Counted from the first letter of the stretch, positions 32,327 through 41,441 are shown. The stretch is 64,000 bases of DNA from CBDIBC01 sp965276635 (GCA_965276635.1 CBDIBC010000002.1:248001-312000), one strand, 5' to 3'. The notes: a model not told the origin generated them from the letters alone. Made by a program: numbers and translations.

Positions 32327-33627
32327 ACCCGGACGGCGACCTTCTCCCATGCCTGGCGATCCCGCTCGTCGGCGGGACGCCCGACGCGGGTGACGGTGTC
32401 GACGTCGGGTGACTCGGCGCGCAGGGCGTCGGCCCGACACGAATCCGGCGACCGGTGGGCGAAGGGGTCGAAGCCGTAGTGGCGCATGGCGTTGCCGTGG
32501 GTGATGCGGTCGACGACATCGGGATCGAGGGCGGCCATGATCTCGGCCACCATCTCGGGACCACGAGGCCAGCTGCCGTCGGAGTGGGGGTAGTCGGACT
32601 CCCAGCACAGGTTGTCCACGTTGAAGTCCGACAGGTCCCTGACCCCGATCGGGTCGCTGATGAAGCAGCACAGGATGTTCCGACGGAACACCGCCGACGG
32701 ACCGCTGATCCCTTCGGGAAAGCGGTGGCCCGTCCATCCGTGATGGCGGTTCCCCACATGCTCGGCCCGCCACAGGAAGTACGGGATCCATCCGACGTCG
32801 CCCTCGGTGAGCGAGAAGCGAAGTTCCGGGAACCGGATGAACGCGTCGCACCACATCAGGTCGGCCATGGTGAGGATCGACGCCACCGGCGAGAGGGTGA
32901 GCGCCACGCTCGGCGGTGCGTCCGCCGACGTGTGGACCGCCTGCGACGACGAGCCCACGTGGCAGCACAACACCGTTCCCTCGTCCGAGCAGGCGGCGAA
33001 GAGGGGGTCCCAGTAGCGGCTGTGGATGCTCGGCATCCCCAGCGCATCGGGGTTCTCCGAGAAGGTCACGGCATGGCATCCCTTGGCGGCCAACCGGTGC
33101 ACCTCGACGGCTGCCTTCTCCGCGTCGTAGAGGGGGAGCAGGCCGCACGGGATGAAGCGGTCGGGGTAGGCGGCGCACCACTCGTCCACGTGCCAGTCGT
33201 TGTAGGCGGCGATCATGATGTCGTTCAGGTGCTGGTCGGGACCCTGGCTGAGGACCTGGCCAGAGAACCCGGGCCAGTTCGGGAAGTTCAAGCCGGCCAG
33301 CTGACCGCCGGCGTTCATGTCTCGCACCCGCTCGTGGACGTCGTAGCAGCCCGCCCGCATCTCGTCGTAGCGGCTGGCGTCGAAGTTGTAGAGCTCGGGA
33401 GGCTTGCCGGCCACCGCGTTGAGGCCCAGGTTCCGGCCGCGCACGTCGCCGTAGTACCACTGCTGGGTGCCGCTGGCCTCGGTCACCACCCTCGGAGCCT
33501 GGTCCCGGTAGCGCGCCGGCACGTGGGAGGCGAACATGTCCGCCGGCTCGGCGATGTGGTCATCCACGCTGATGAGGATCAGATCCTCGGCCCGCACGCC
33601 CGGACGGCTCCCACGGATCTCACTCAT
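32299..33627 (-). CDS. amidohydrolase family protein (long form)
   Basis: 442 residues. N-terminal ILISVDDHIAEPADMF carries the metal-binding Asp/His pattern; the rest shows AAYNDWHVDEWCAAYPDRFIP (in pieces), CHAVTFSENP, VLCCHVGSSS, SLTEGDVGWIPYFLWRAEH and CWESDYPHSDGSWP with the catalytic Asp. The family includes decarboxylases and hydrolases of cyclic acids, and such genes are frequent in actinobacterial sterol- and terpene-degradation clusters. ATG 33627. The last eight residues (AAGKAGRH) are encoded by the tandem repeat, so the natural C-terminus may have been altered by repeat growth. Confidence 0.87.
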   Translation of the reverse strand: MSEIRGSRPGVRAEDLILISVDDHIAEPADMFASHVPARYRDQAPRVVTEASGTQQWYYGDVRGRNLGLNAVAGKPPELYNFDASRYDEMRAGCYDVHERVRDMNAGGQLAGLNFPNWPGFSGQVLSQGPDQHLNDIMIAAYNDWHVDEWCAAYPDRFIPCGLLPLYDAEKAAVEVHRLAAKGCHAVTFSENPDALGMPSIHSRYWDPLFAACSDEGTVLCCHVGSSSQAVHTSADAPPSVALTLSPVASILTMADLMWCDAFIRFPELRFSLTEGDVGWIPYFLWRAEHVGNRHHGWTGHRFPEGISGPSAVFRRNILCCFISDPIGVRDLSDFNVDNLCWESDYPHSDGSWPRGPEMVAEIMAALDPDVVDRITHGNAMRHYGFDPFAHRSPDSCRADALRAESPDVDTVTRVGRPADERDRQAWEKVAVRVAAGKAGRH

Positions 33628-33679
33628 AGTGCCCGACCCCCTGTCCGATCATCCGGCCCGACAAGTATAGATTGCGACG

Positions 33680-34144
33680 ATGGAGTCCACCCAGCGACGA
33701 GGCCGACGGATCGCCATGAGCGCCGAGGAGATGGACGCCTTCCTGAGCGCCGAACGCACGTGTCGCGTCGGGACCGTCACCAGGGACGGCCCCCACGTGA
33801 CCCCCCTGTGGTTCGTCTGGGACGGGGCGGCGCTGTGGCTGCACTCACTGGTCAACAGCCAGCGCTGGACCGACCTGGAACGGGACCCGCGGGTATCGGT
33901 CTCGGTCGACGCCGGGGAGGCCTACGGGGAGCTGCGGGGGGTCGAGCTGCGGGGCGAGGTGGCACCCGTCGGTGACGTACCCAGAACCGACGAGTCCCCC
34001 GAGCTGGCGGACGCCGAGCGCCGTTTCGCCCGCAAGTACTTCGACAGCGACACCTTCGTGAGCGACGGCCGCCACGGATGGTTGCGCATGGTCCCGAATG
34101 CCATCGCCAGCTGGGACTTCAGGAAGATGGCCTCGCTCGGTTGA
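33680..34144 (+). CDS. pyridoxamine-5'-phosphate-oxidase-like split-barrel protein
   Basis: 154 residues of the PPOX/F420-dependent FDOR-B type: MDAFLSAERTCRVGTVTRDGPHVTPLWFVWDG (in pieces), LVNSQRWTDLERDPRVSVSVDAGE, and the C-terminal AIASWDFRKM. Such proteins bind FMN, F420 or heme, and reduce small organic substrates. It diverges from the amidohydrolase by about 50 bp and abuts the convergent acyl-CoA dehydrogenase (1 bp apart). Cofactor not certain. Confidence 0.82.
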   Translation: MESTQRRGRRIAMSAEEMDAFLSAERTCRVGTVTRDGPHVTPLWFVWDGAALWLHSLVNSQRWTDLERDPRVSVSVDAGEAYGELRGVELRGEVAPVGDVPRTDESPELADAERRFARKYFDSDTFVSDGRHGWLRMVPNAIASWDFRKMASLG

Positions 34145-34145
34145 T

Positions 34146-35270
34146 CTAGCGGGGCAGGCCCAGCCCGTGCTCGGCCACGATGTTCAGGTTGATCTCGGTG
34201 GTGCCCCCGGCGATGGAAAGCTGCCGGGTCGACGCCAGCGCCGTGGCCCACGACGACGTCGTTGCCGCCATCCCCAGCACATCCATGGCCAGGCTGGCCA
34301 GCTTCTGCTCAGCTCGGCTCCAGGCGATCTTGATCAGGCTGCCGAGCGCCCCGCCCGGCTGGCCGTCGCGTACCTGCTGCAGCGCTCGGTCCGACATCCA
34401 CCGCAGGCAGGCCACCTCGGCGTAGATGGCGGCCACCCGGTCGCGGGTGACCGGATCGGTCAGGCGGCCGGCGGCGTGGGCCGCAGCGATTAGCTCGTCG
34501 AGTCGGCGCCGTACCATGAGGTGGAGCCTGGCCACGCCGGCGCGCTCGAAGCTGAGCGTGGTCATGGCCACCATCCACCCCTGGTCGAGCGGGCCCAGGA
34601 TTGAAGAGACCGGCACCCGGGCGTCACTGAAGAACAGCTCGGCGAACGGTTCGTCGCCCGTGATCGTCTTCAACGGGCGAACCTCGACCCCGGGGGTGTC
34701 GAGCGCGATGAGCAGGCACGTGATGCCCTTGTGCTTGGGAGCTGCCGGATCGGTTCGCACATAGAGCTGGCAGAGGTCGGCGTGGTGGCCGAGGCTGTTC
34801 CACGTCTTCTGGCCGTTGATGACGAACTCGTCGCCGTCGCGCACAGCGGCGCACCGGAGGGCGGCCAGGTCCGAACCGGCGTCCGGCTCGGACATGCCTT
34901 GCGACCAGATGCGGTCACCGCGCAACAGCGGGCCGAGGTAGCGGTCCTTCTGCTCGTCGGTACCGAAGTGCATGATCGCCGGGGCGATGTTGGACACGCC
35001 GATCACGTTCACCGGGCCGGGCGCGCGCGCCGCGTCCATCTCCTCAAAGTAGGCGATCTGCTCGTCGATCCCCGCGCCGCGTCCGCCGAAGGCGACGGGC
35101 CAGGACGGCGCCGCCCACCCCGCGTCGGCCAGCGTGCGGTTCCACGCCCGCAGCACCTCGAGGTTCGCCGCTTCCGGCCCCCGGGCACCGGCGGCGACCA
35201 GCTCGGGCGTGACGTTCGCCTCCAACCAGGCGCGCAGCTCCTTGCGGAACGTGTCGACGTCGTCGGTCAT
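34146..35270 (-). CDS. acyl-CoA dehydrogenase
   Basis: 374 residues. FAD-dependent ACAD features: SWPVAFGGRGAG, YLGPLLRGDRIWSQGMSEPDAGSDLAAL (in pieces), FVINGQKTWNSLGHHADL, ITCLLIALDTPGVEVRPL and the C-terminal GTTEINLNIVAEHGLGLPR. The catalytic Glu expected in the late helix is not obvious in this FadE26/FadE17-like subgroup, where it may come from a partner. It introduces an alpha-beta double bond into an acyl-CoA. ATG 35270 has AGGAGGG upstream. Downstream gene of the P450 at 35296 (25 bp gap). Confidence 0.88.
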   Translation of the reverse strand: MTDDVDTFRKELRAWLEANVTPELVAAGARGPEAANLEVLRAWNRTLADAGWAAPSWPVAFGGRGAGIDEQIAYFEEMDAARAPGPVNVIGVSNIAPAIMHFGTDEQKDRYLGPLLRGDRIWSQGMSEPDAGSDLAALRCAAVRDGDEFVINGQKTWNSLGHHADLCQLYVRTDPAAPKHKGITCLLIALDTPGVEVRPLKTITGDEPFAELFFSDARVPVSSILGPLDQGWMVAMTTLSFERAGVARLHLMVRRRLDELIAAAHAAGRLTDPVTRDRVAAIYAEVACLRWMSDRALQQVRDGQPGGALGSLIKIAWSRAEQKLASLAMDVLGMAATTSSWATALASTRQLSIAGGTTEINLNIVAEHGLGLPR

Positions 35271-35295
35271 GGCCCGTTGCCCTCCTCGATCGTGA

Positions 35296-36576
35296 TCACC
35301 GGCCGGCGCTGACGCGGGGGGAGAGCGGTCGGACGGGCACGTGGCTGTAACCGGCCACATTTGACATCTGCACCCGCCGCAGCCCGGCCGTGTCGATCCC
35401 GTAGGTCGGCCAGCGGCGGGTCATCTCCTCGAAGGCCACCCGGCTCTCCAAGCGGGCCAAAGCCGCACCCAGGCAGCTGTGGATGCCGAGGCCGAGCGCC
35501 AGCGCCTGGCGCGGCGGCCGGTGGATGTCGAAGCGATCCGGATCCTCGTAGACCCGCTCGTCACGAGTGGCCGACCCGGTGAGCAGCAGGACGGGATACC
35601 CAGCCGGGATGGTCACGCCGCCCCACTCGGAGTCGCGGACCGAAAAGCGGCCCTGGTACTGCGACGGCGGATGGTAGCGGAGCACCTCTTCGACCGCATT
35701 GGGGATCAGCGACGGGTCGGCCACGATGGCTGCCCACTGGTCGGGATGCTGGGCGAACATCACCCAGGCGTTGCCGACCAGCTTGGTGACCGTCTCGGCG
35801 CCGGCACCTCCGAGCAGCCCGGCGAACCCGGCGATCTCGGCGTCCTCCAGACGGGTCTTGGTACCGTCGCTGCGCTCCAGCTCCACCTCGGTCATGCGCG
35901 TCATCATGTCGTCGCCCGGGTGGGCTCGCTTCTCCTGCGCCAGCGCGTAGAAGTAGGCGCCCGATGCGAGCTGCGCCTGCTGCCCCTCGGGGGTCGGACC
36001 CATCTGGCCCGGCTCGCGGTGCAGGCCGATGTCGAGCCAGTGGCGGATCTGCTGGCGGTCCGCCTCGGGCACGCCCAGGATGCGGGAGATGATCTCCACG
36101 GGGAAAAGGGCCGAGAACTCGTCCACCCCGTCGAAGCCCTCCTTGCCCTCCAGGCGGTCGGCGAAGCCGGAGATGACCTCGCGGATCAATGGCTCCATGG
36201 CCTGCATGGCCCGCGGCGTGAACACCCGGCTGAACAGGCCGCGCATGCGGTCGTGGTCGGGTGGGTCCATCATGATGATGGAGTGGAAGGACTCGACCAC
36301 GTCCGGATCGAGGCTCAGCGTGGCCAGGTCGACCCCGTGCGTGCTCGAGAACGTCTCCCAGTCCTTGTGGGCCTCGGTGACGTCCTCGTGACGGGCCAGG
36401 GCCCAGAACCGGTAGGTCGGGTTGAAGTGCACGGGTGCCTCGTCCCGCAGCCGCCGGTACAGGTCGTAGGGATCGTCGAAGTAGGTCGACGAGAACGGGT
36501 CGAAGACGACCGTCGAGCTGGTGTCCGTTGCTGGCTCCACCGGTGGATAACCCCCCTCTTGTCGGAGGAGAATCAC
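35296..36576 (-). CDS. cytochrome P450
   Basis: 426 residues. I-helix GLLGGAGAETVTKLVG, ExxR in EEVLRYHPP, PERF-like DPDRFDIHR, and heme loop LALGLGIHSCLGAALARLE with the Cys; the usual Phe seven residues before the Cys is Leu here. DPPDHDRMRGLFSRVFTPRAM is typical of bacterial class I P450s. GTG 36576 is chosen because GGGAGGAG precedes it. It lies just upstream of the acyl-CoA dehydrogenase and probably hydroxylates a related lipid or terpenoid. Electron partner could be the ferredoxin at 23358. Confidence 0.9.
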   Translation of the reverse strand: MILLRQEGGYPPVEPATDTSSTVVFDPFSSTYFDDPYDLYRRLRDEAPVHFNPTYRFWALARHEDVTEAHKDWETFSSTHGVDLATLSLDPDVVESFHSIIMMDPPDHDRMRGLFSRVFTPRAMQAMEPLIREVISGFADRLEGKEGFDGVDEFSALFPVEIISRILGVPEADRQQIRHWLDIGLHREPGQMGPTPEGQQAQLASGAYFYALAQEKRAHPGDDMMTRMTEVELERSDGTKTRLEDAEIAGFAGLLGGAGAETVTKLVGNAWVMFAQHPDQWAAIVADPSLIPNAVEEVLRYHPPSQYQGRFSVRDSEWGGVTIPAGYPVLLLTGSATRDERVYEDPDRFDIHRPPRQALALGLGIHSCLGAALARLESRVAFEEMTRRWPTYGIDTAGLRRVQMSNVAGYSHVPVRPLSPRVSAGR

Positions 36577-36612
36577 TGTACCCTCTCCTCCCGCCGGCCG
36601 AGGGCCGATCCG

Positions 36613-37059
36613 CTACGGAGCGCCCTCCATGAACGCCCGGCTGGCGTCGGTGAGCTCCATGATCTCGACCATCATCGGCACTGCCGGGGCCTCGAGGTAC
36701 ACGAAGCGGGGCTCCGCGCCCTCTTGCCCGCCTGCCTGCACCACATCCAGGCCGGCGAGATCCGCCCGGGCCAGCGTCCCGTCGAAGTCGTCGGTCCAGT
36801 AGGCGACGTGGTGCAGCCCGAACCGGCCGGCGTGCCGCGACTCCTGCCACACACTGGGCTCGTCGTCGAGGACGGCAATCAGCTCGATCTGCGTACGCCC
36901 GGACCGGGCGAAGCCGACGGCCAGCGCAGGTGCCGAGGGCGCCCCCCGGTACATGCCCCGTGGCCTGGTCTCCATGCACGTCCACGGGCCCACCCCGACC
37001 GATTCCCAGCCCCGCACGGCCGACGCCAGGTCGGCCACCACGTAGCCGGCCTGGCGCAC
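36613..37059 (-). CDS. VOC (glyoxalase/dioxygenase superfamily) protein
   Basis: 148 residues. Vicinal-oxygen-chelate pattern: YVVADLASAVRGWESVGVGPW, TQIELIAVLDDEPSVWQE, then the second half FGLHHVAYWTDDFDGTLARA with the metal-type His, and MMVEIMELTD carrying the Glu. Two beta-alpha-beta modules are present. Starts at GTG 37059. First gene of the minus-strand group with the P450 and acyl-CoA dehydrogenase, and divergent from the TetR gene across an operator-like region. Isomerase, epimerase or lyase activity is possible; substrate unknown. Confidence 0.78.
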   Translation of the reverse strand: MRQAGYVVADLASAVRGWESVGVGPWTCMETRPRGMYRGAPSAPALAVGFARSGRTQIELIAVLDDEPSVWQESRHAGRFGLHHVAYWTDDFDGTLARADLAGLDVVQAGGQEGAEPRFVYLEAPAVPMMVEIMELTDASRAFMEGAP

Positions 37060-37126
37060 CTCCCCGGGGAAGGCCGGCGATGGCGTGGGTTGCGGCGCGA
37101 TGCGATGAGCGTAGTCAGTGCAAACG

Positions 37127-37169
37127 GGTGGTCGACCTCAGGTTGATATACGCGGTCAGGTCGACCACC
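37127..37169. promoter_or_regulatory. 12-bp perfect inverted repeat between VOC and TetR genes
   Basis: GGTGGTCGACCT (37127-37138) and AGGTCGACCACC (37158-37169) are perfect reverse complements separated by 19 bp. Each arm also contains the small palindrome GGTCGACC. The position between divergent genes suggests a regulator binding site for the adjacent TetR protein. Confidence 0.55.
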
Positions 37170-37206
37170 AGTTGCGTGATCGTTCGACAGTTGCGTGATC
37201 GTTCGA
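37169..37206. repeat. 19-bp direct repeat upstream of TetR gene
   Basis: CAGTTGCGTGATCGTTCGA occurs twice back to back (37169-37187, 37188-37206), immediately next to the inverted repeat and 22 bp before the TetR start. Likely tandem operator half-sites or a local duplication. Confidence 0.75.
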
Positions 37207-37227
37207 TCGCCCGCCCTAGCATGGGCC

Positions 37228-37848
37228 ATGGCCAGTCGGGGCAGAGTGAGGCCATCGTCGACCGCGCTGGGCGTGCCGAGCCGGCGCGAGGTGATCCTCC
37301 AGGCGTCGGCCGAGCTGTTCGCAGCGCGAGGGTACGTGGGCACGTCGGTCGACGACATCGGGCTTCGGTCGGGCGTGTCGGGGCCCGCCGTCTACTGGCA
37401 CTTCTCGAACAAAGAGGCGTTGCTGGTCGAGATGCTGGTGGAGACGGGTGATCGCCTGCTGGCCGGAAGCCGGCGCATCGTCGGCGAGGCGTTGGACCCG
37501 GCTGCGGCTCTGATTGAGCTGGTGCGCTGGCAGGTGGGTTTTGCCATCGCCCATCCCGAGCACCTCGTGGTCCGGAGCCGCGAGGTTGCCCAGCTGGCGG
37601 CGCCGCGGCGTCGGCAGGTGCATCGAGCCGAGCGAGCCTATATCCAGCTGTGGGTCGGCGCGCTGCAGGCGCTAGAGCCGTCGATGGCCGCCGATCGGGC
37701 CGCCGTCGCGGTCCAGGCCGCCATCGGGCTGATCAACGCGGCGACCGACCTGCGGGACGGCCAGGACGAGGCGGTTGTCGCCCGTCTCGTCGAGGAGATG
37801 GCAATGGCCGCCCTGCATCGGGCGGCGATGACCTTGGGCGATCCCTGA
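37228..37848 (+). CDS. TetR-family transcriptional regulator
   Basis: About 206 residues. The N-terminal helix-turn-helix is clear: REVILQASAELFAARGYVGTSVDDIGLRSGVSGPAVYWHFSNKEALL (in pieces). The C-terminal ligand domain is helical with YIQLWVGALQALEP and AAIGLINAATDL. ATG 37228 is preferred; ATG 37221 is out of frame. It faces convergently the LivMGF gene (6 bp gap) and diverges from the VOC-P450-ACAD group. It probably represses that group and itself through the repeats at 37127-37206. KstR2/FadR-like roles are possible but not shown. Confidence 0.88.
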   Translation: MASRGRVRPSSTALGVPSRREVILQASAELFAARGYVGTSVDDIGLRSGVSGPAVYWHFSNKEALLVEMLVETGDRLLAGSRRIVGEALDPAAALIELVRWQVGFAIAHPEHLVVRSREVAQLAAPRRRQVHRAERAYIQLWVGALQALEPSMAADRAAVAVQAAIGLINAATDLRDGQDEAVVARLVEEMAMAALHRAAMTLGDP

Positions 37849-37854
37849 ATCGCG

Positions 37855-40539
37855 CTAGGCCGGTTCGCCCACCCCGACGATGGCTCGGGCCAGCTCGTCG
37901 CCGGACACGGCATCGCTCCGACCCTCCTGCAGGATCCGCCCGTTCTCCATCAAGATGATGCGGTCGGACGACCGCAGGGCCCGCTCCACGCTCTGCTCGA
38001 CGACCAGGATCCCTACTCCCTGCCCGGCCAGGGCTCGGAGGGCGACGTAGAGGCTCTCGGAGGCGGCGGGCGACAGGCCCGATGTGGGCTCGTCGAGGAG
38101 CAACACGGCTGGCCTGGCCATCATGGCCCGACCGATGGCCACCATCTGCTGCTCGCCACCGCTCAGCTGCCCGCACGGTTTGTCGAGGAAGCTCCGCAGG
38201 GCGCCGAACAGCTCGAACACGTGCTCGAGGTCCGCCGCGGACCGATCCGAGCGGTCACGGCGATGCACGAACGAGCCCAGCCGGAGGTTGTCGCGCACCG
38301 ACATGGACCGGAACAGGCGGCGTCCCTCGGGGACTAGGACGACGCCGGACTCCACGATCCGCGACGGGCTGAGCGCGGTGATGTCACGGGCGCCGAGGTG
38401 CACGGTCCCGGCGAAGCGACCGTCGCGCAGGCCGACTGCGGCGCGCAGCGTCGTCGTCTTCCCGGCCCCGTTGCGCCCGACCAGCGCCACCACCTCGCCG
38501 GGCTCGACCGTCCACGACACGGAGGAGACCACCTCCATCTGGCCGTATCCGGCCCGGAGGTCCCGGACCGACAGCCGGGCCCGGCTGGTGCCAGTGCCCG
38601 TACCCTCACCGGCCAGCGGGGCGGTCGGCGCCACGCCTTCGTCATCGACGGTTTGGCTGCCGAGGAACACCCGGGCGATATCGGGGTTTCGGCTGACGAT
38701 CTCCGGTGCCCCGGCGGCCAGCACCTTCCCTCGGTGGAGCACGGTGACGTGCTCAGCCAGGTCGAGCACGAACGGCACGTTGTGCTCGATGAGAAGGATG
38801 CCGACCCCCGAGTCGGCCAAACGCCGGATGGCGGCGCCCAGGGCGGTCGTCTCGGCCGATGTCAGCCCGGCGGCGGGCTCGTCGAGGAGGAGATAGCGGG
38901 GGCGGAGCGCGGCGGCACGGGCGAGCTCGACCATGCGTTGGATGCCGTGGGGGACCTCGCCGGCGGGCTCGGCGGCGTAGGCGCCGATGCCCAGCAGATC
39001 GAGGTAACCCTGGGCGGAGGCCCGGACCTGGGCCGCGACCCTGCGGCCCCGACCGACGCGCAGCAGTGACTCGACTGCGCTGCAGCCACCGTCTCGATCG
39101 GCGGCCACCATGACGTTCTCGGCAACGGTGCCCGCCAGGTGCAGCTTGGGGGCCTGGAAGGTCCGGGTGACGCCATGTCGGGCGATGTCGGCGGGGGATC
39201 GGCCGGCCAGCTGCTCGTCCCCCAGCATGACGTCGCCGTCGTCGGCCCGGTAGAAGCCTGTTATCAGGTTGATGACCGTGGTCTTCCCCGAGCCGTTCGG
39301 TCCGATGAGCGCGCAGAGCTGGCCGGGCTCGACGCGGAGGTCGACGCCGTCCACGGCCAGGACGCCCCCAAAGGCTCGGCACAGGCCGCGCACTTCGAGC
39401 GCCGGGCCGGGAGCCGTTCCCGGCCCGCTCCAGCCGGTGCGGGTGTCGGTTCCCGGCGCACGGCTGGCGGCCCCTTCGAGGCCCGTCCCGATATCGTTTC
39501 GCACACCGCGATGGCTGGCCGGGTGGGGGCCCGGCCGCCCGACGCGATTGCGGAGCGCGGCGCCGACGCGGCTGCCCATGAATGTCTCCCACCGGCGGCG
39601 GATGCCGACGATCCCTTCGGGGAGAAGCTCGACCACCACGATGAGAAGCAGGCCGAAGACCAGGCCCTCGTACTGGGCCAGTCCGCCCAGGAACTCGCTG
39701 AGGCCGAACACGATGGCGGCGCCGATCACCGGGCCGGTGACGGTGCCGAACCCGCCGATGACGGCGGCCATCAGCAGGTACACCGACAGGTTGGGGCTGG
39801 CGCTGCCCGGGCTTACCACCTGCTGTGTGTAGACGTAGAACACGCCACCGAGGCCAGCAGGGACGGCTGAGAGGACGAAGGCGGACAGCTTGGTGCGGTA
39901 GCCGACGATCCCGACGGACGCGGCCAGCTCCTCGCTGCTGCGCAGGGCCTGGAACCGTCGACCGGTCGGTGATCGTGACAGGCCCAGGGAGAGGAGGACC
40001 AGAACGGCGACGACGGCCACCGTCAGGACGTAGAGGCCCCGACCGGACGGGGACTGGTGGAAGGTGGGGTCGGTGATGAGCAGGATCCCGCCGGTCTTGC
40101 CGGTGATGCTCAGGTTCTGGGCCACGATCGGCACCGCGGCGGCGATCAGCAGGGTGGCCATGCCGAGGTAGAAGCCGCTGACCCGCAGGGCCGGGATGGC
40201 GATGAGGGCGCCGACCACGGCGGCGGACAGCACGCCGATGCCAGCCATGACGAGGAGGTTCGCCGCCCAGCTCCAGTGCGTCGCCGCCACGGCAACGGTG
40301 TAGGCGGAGATGCCGAAGATGGCGCCGGGGCCGAGGGAGAGCTGCCCAGCGTAGCCGGTCACCACGTTCAGCCCGACGGCGACCATGGCCATGGCGCCGA
40401 TGAACTCGAACTGCCCTAGGCGGAACATCGAGGTTCCGAGGGCGACGGGGAGGACCACGACGAGCACGAACACGCCGATCGCGGCGCCGACGCGACCCAT
40501 TGGCACCTGGCGCCTTCCCGTGGACGTCGCCGTCGTCAT
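37855..40539 (-). CDS. LivM-LivG-LivF fusion: branched-chain-type ABC transporter permease plus two ATPases
   Basis: A single uninterrupted frame of 894 residues. Residues 1-320 form a LivM-type permease (ALNVVTGYAGQLSLG-like GLNVVTGYAGQLSLGPGAIFG, RSSEELAASVGI, about nine helices). A Gly/Pro/Arg linker follows (321-380). Residues 381-630 are a LivG-type ATPase (Walker A GPNGSGKTT at 413, Walker B LLLDEPAAG; the signature is degenerate, VPHGIQRM). Residues 655-894 are a LivF-type ATPase (Walker A GRNGAGKTT at 688, signature LSGGEQQ, Walker B LLLDEPTSG). ATG 40539 overlaps the LivH stop (ATGA). It powers uptake of an amino acid or carboxylate supplied by the binding protein at 41442. LivM-LivG fusions are known; all three in one chain is unusual. 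Confidence 0.9.
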   Translation of the reverse strand: MTTATSTGRRQVPMGRVGAAIGVFVLVVVLPVALGTSMFRLGQFEFIGAMAMVAVGLNVVTGYAGQLSLGPGAIFGISAYTVAVAATHWSWAANLLVMAGIGVLSAAVVGALIAIPALRVSGFYLGMATLLIAAAVPIVAQNLSITGKTGGILLITDPTFHQSPSGRGLYVLTVAVVAVLVLLSLGLSRSPTGRRFQALRSSEELAASVGIVGYRTKLSAFVLSAVPAGLGGVFYVYTQQVVSPGSASPNLSVYLLMAAVIGGFGTVTGPVIGAAIVFGLSEFLGGLAQYEGLVFGLLLIVVVELLPEGIVGIRRRWETFMGSRVGAALRNRVGRPGPHPASHRGVRNDIGTGLEGAASRAPGTDTRTGWSGPGTAPGPALEVRGLCRAFGGVLAVDGVDLRVEPGQLCALIGPNGSGKTTVINLITGFYRADDGDVMLGDEQLAGRSPADIARHGVTRTFQAPKLHLAGTVAENVMVAADRDGGCSAVESLLRVGRGRRVAAQVRASAQGYLDLLGIGAYAAEPAGEVPHGIQRMVELARAAALRPRYLLLDEPAAGLTSAETTALGAAIRRLADSGVGILLIEHNVPFVLDLAEHVTVLHRGKVLAAGAPEIVSRNPDIARVFLGSQTVDDEGVAPTAPLAGEGTGTGTSRARLSVRDLRAGYGQMEVVSSVSWTVEPGEVVALVGRNGAGKTTTLRAAVGLRDGRFAGTVHLGARDITALSPSRIVESGVVLVPEGRRLFRSMSVRDNLRLGSFVHRRDRSDRSAADLEHVFELFGALRSFLDKPCGQLSGGEQQMVAIGRAMMARPAVLLLDEPTSGLSPAASESLYVALRALAGQGVGILVVEQSVERALRSSDRIILMENGRILQEGRSDAVSGDELARAIVGVGEPA

Positions 40540-41426
40540 ACCAGCCGTTCGGCCCGGGGCGCGAACAGGCCCACAGGACGCACGATCAACACGATGGCCA
40601 GCAGGCACAGGCCCGCCAGGATGTCCACCTGCGACCCCACGTAGAGGTCCCATACGCTTTCCCCAACGCCGACCAGCAGGCCCCCAACCACGGCACCGCG
40701 GAGGCTCCCGAACCCGCCGATGGCCAGGGCCAGGAAGCCGAGGAGGCTGAAGTTCAAGCCGATGGTCGTGTCGGAGAACACGATGGGGGCGATCACGAAG
40801 CCGGCGATCCCGGCGACCAGCCCGCCGAGGCCGAACGCGATGGACCCCAGACGCCCTGGCTCGATCCCGAACACCGCGGCAGCCTCACGGTCCTCGGCGG
40901 TGGCGCGCATGGCCCGACCCGTCCATGTCCTGCCGTAGAAGACCTCCACGCCGACCAGGACGACAGCCAGCGCCGCCACCACCAGGAGGTAGTGCGTCGA
41001 GAGGGTGACCGGCCCGACCCGGATGGCGTGGTTGCCGATCGGGCTGGGGATGCCCTGGGGCGCGTGGTTGCCGTACAGCCGGGCCGCCACCGTCTCGATG
41101 ACCAGGCTGAAGGCCAGGGTGGCGATCAACCAGCTGATGCTCCCGTGCCCGAAGCGCAGCAGCGGACGCACGATCACCCGCTCCTCGACCAGCGCCAGCA
41201 CCACCGGGCCGAGGATCGACAGGGCAAAGGCGGCCAGCTCGGGCCAGTGCCACACGTCCAGGCAGAGGTACGAGAGCATGACCGAGGCCATGACCAGGTC
41301 GCCCTGGGCCAGGTTGAAGACGCGCGTGGCGTTGTAGACGACGGTATAGCCGAGCCCGACCATGGCGTACAGGGCTCCTGTGGCCAGACCGGTGACGATG
41401 GCGGTCAGGAGCAGTCCGGGGTGCAA
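40536..41426 (-). CDS. LivH-type branched-chain ABC transporter permease
   Basis: 296 residues, eight or so helices. LivH motifs: LATGALYAMVGLGYTVVYNATRVFNLAQGDLVM (in pieces), RAMRATAEDREAAAVFGI (the coupling-loop segment) and FLALAIGGFGSLRGAVVGGLLVG. The only reasonable start is TTG 41426, preceded by a GGGGGA ribosome site; no ATG or GTG lies suitably nearby. It pairs with the LivM part of the downstream fusion to form the membrane channel. It sits 15 bp downstream of the binding-protein stop. Confidence 0.9.
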   Translation of the reverse strand: MHPGLLLTAIVTGLATGALYAMVGLGYTVVYNATRVFNLAQGDLVMASVMLSYLCLDVWHWPELAAFALSILGPVVLALVEERVIVRPLLRFGHGSISWLIATLAFSLVIETVAARLYGNHAPQGIPSPIGNHAIRVGPVTLSTHYLLVVAALAVVLVGVEVFYGRTWTGRAMRATAEDREAAAVFGIEPGRLGSIAFGLGGLVAGIAGFVIAPIVFSDTTIGLNFSLLGFLALAIGGFGSLRGAVVGGLLVGVGESVWDLYVGSQVDILAGLCLLAIVLIVRPVGLFAPRAERLV

Positions 41427-41441
41427 GCTTCGTCCCCCTGT

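Noticed and set aside
36564..36591. GGAGGAGA...TCTCCTCC inverted repeat before the P450
   Set aside because: One arm is the ribosome-binding site itself and purine-rich runs are frequent, so a regulatory role is not supported.
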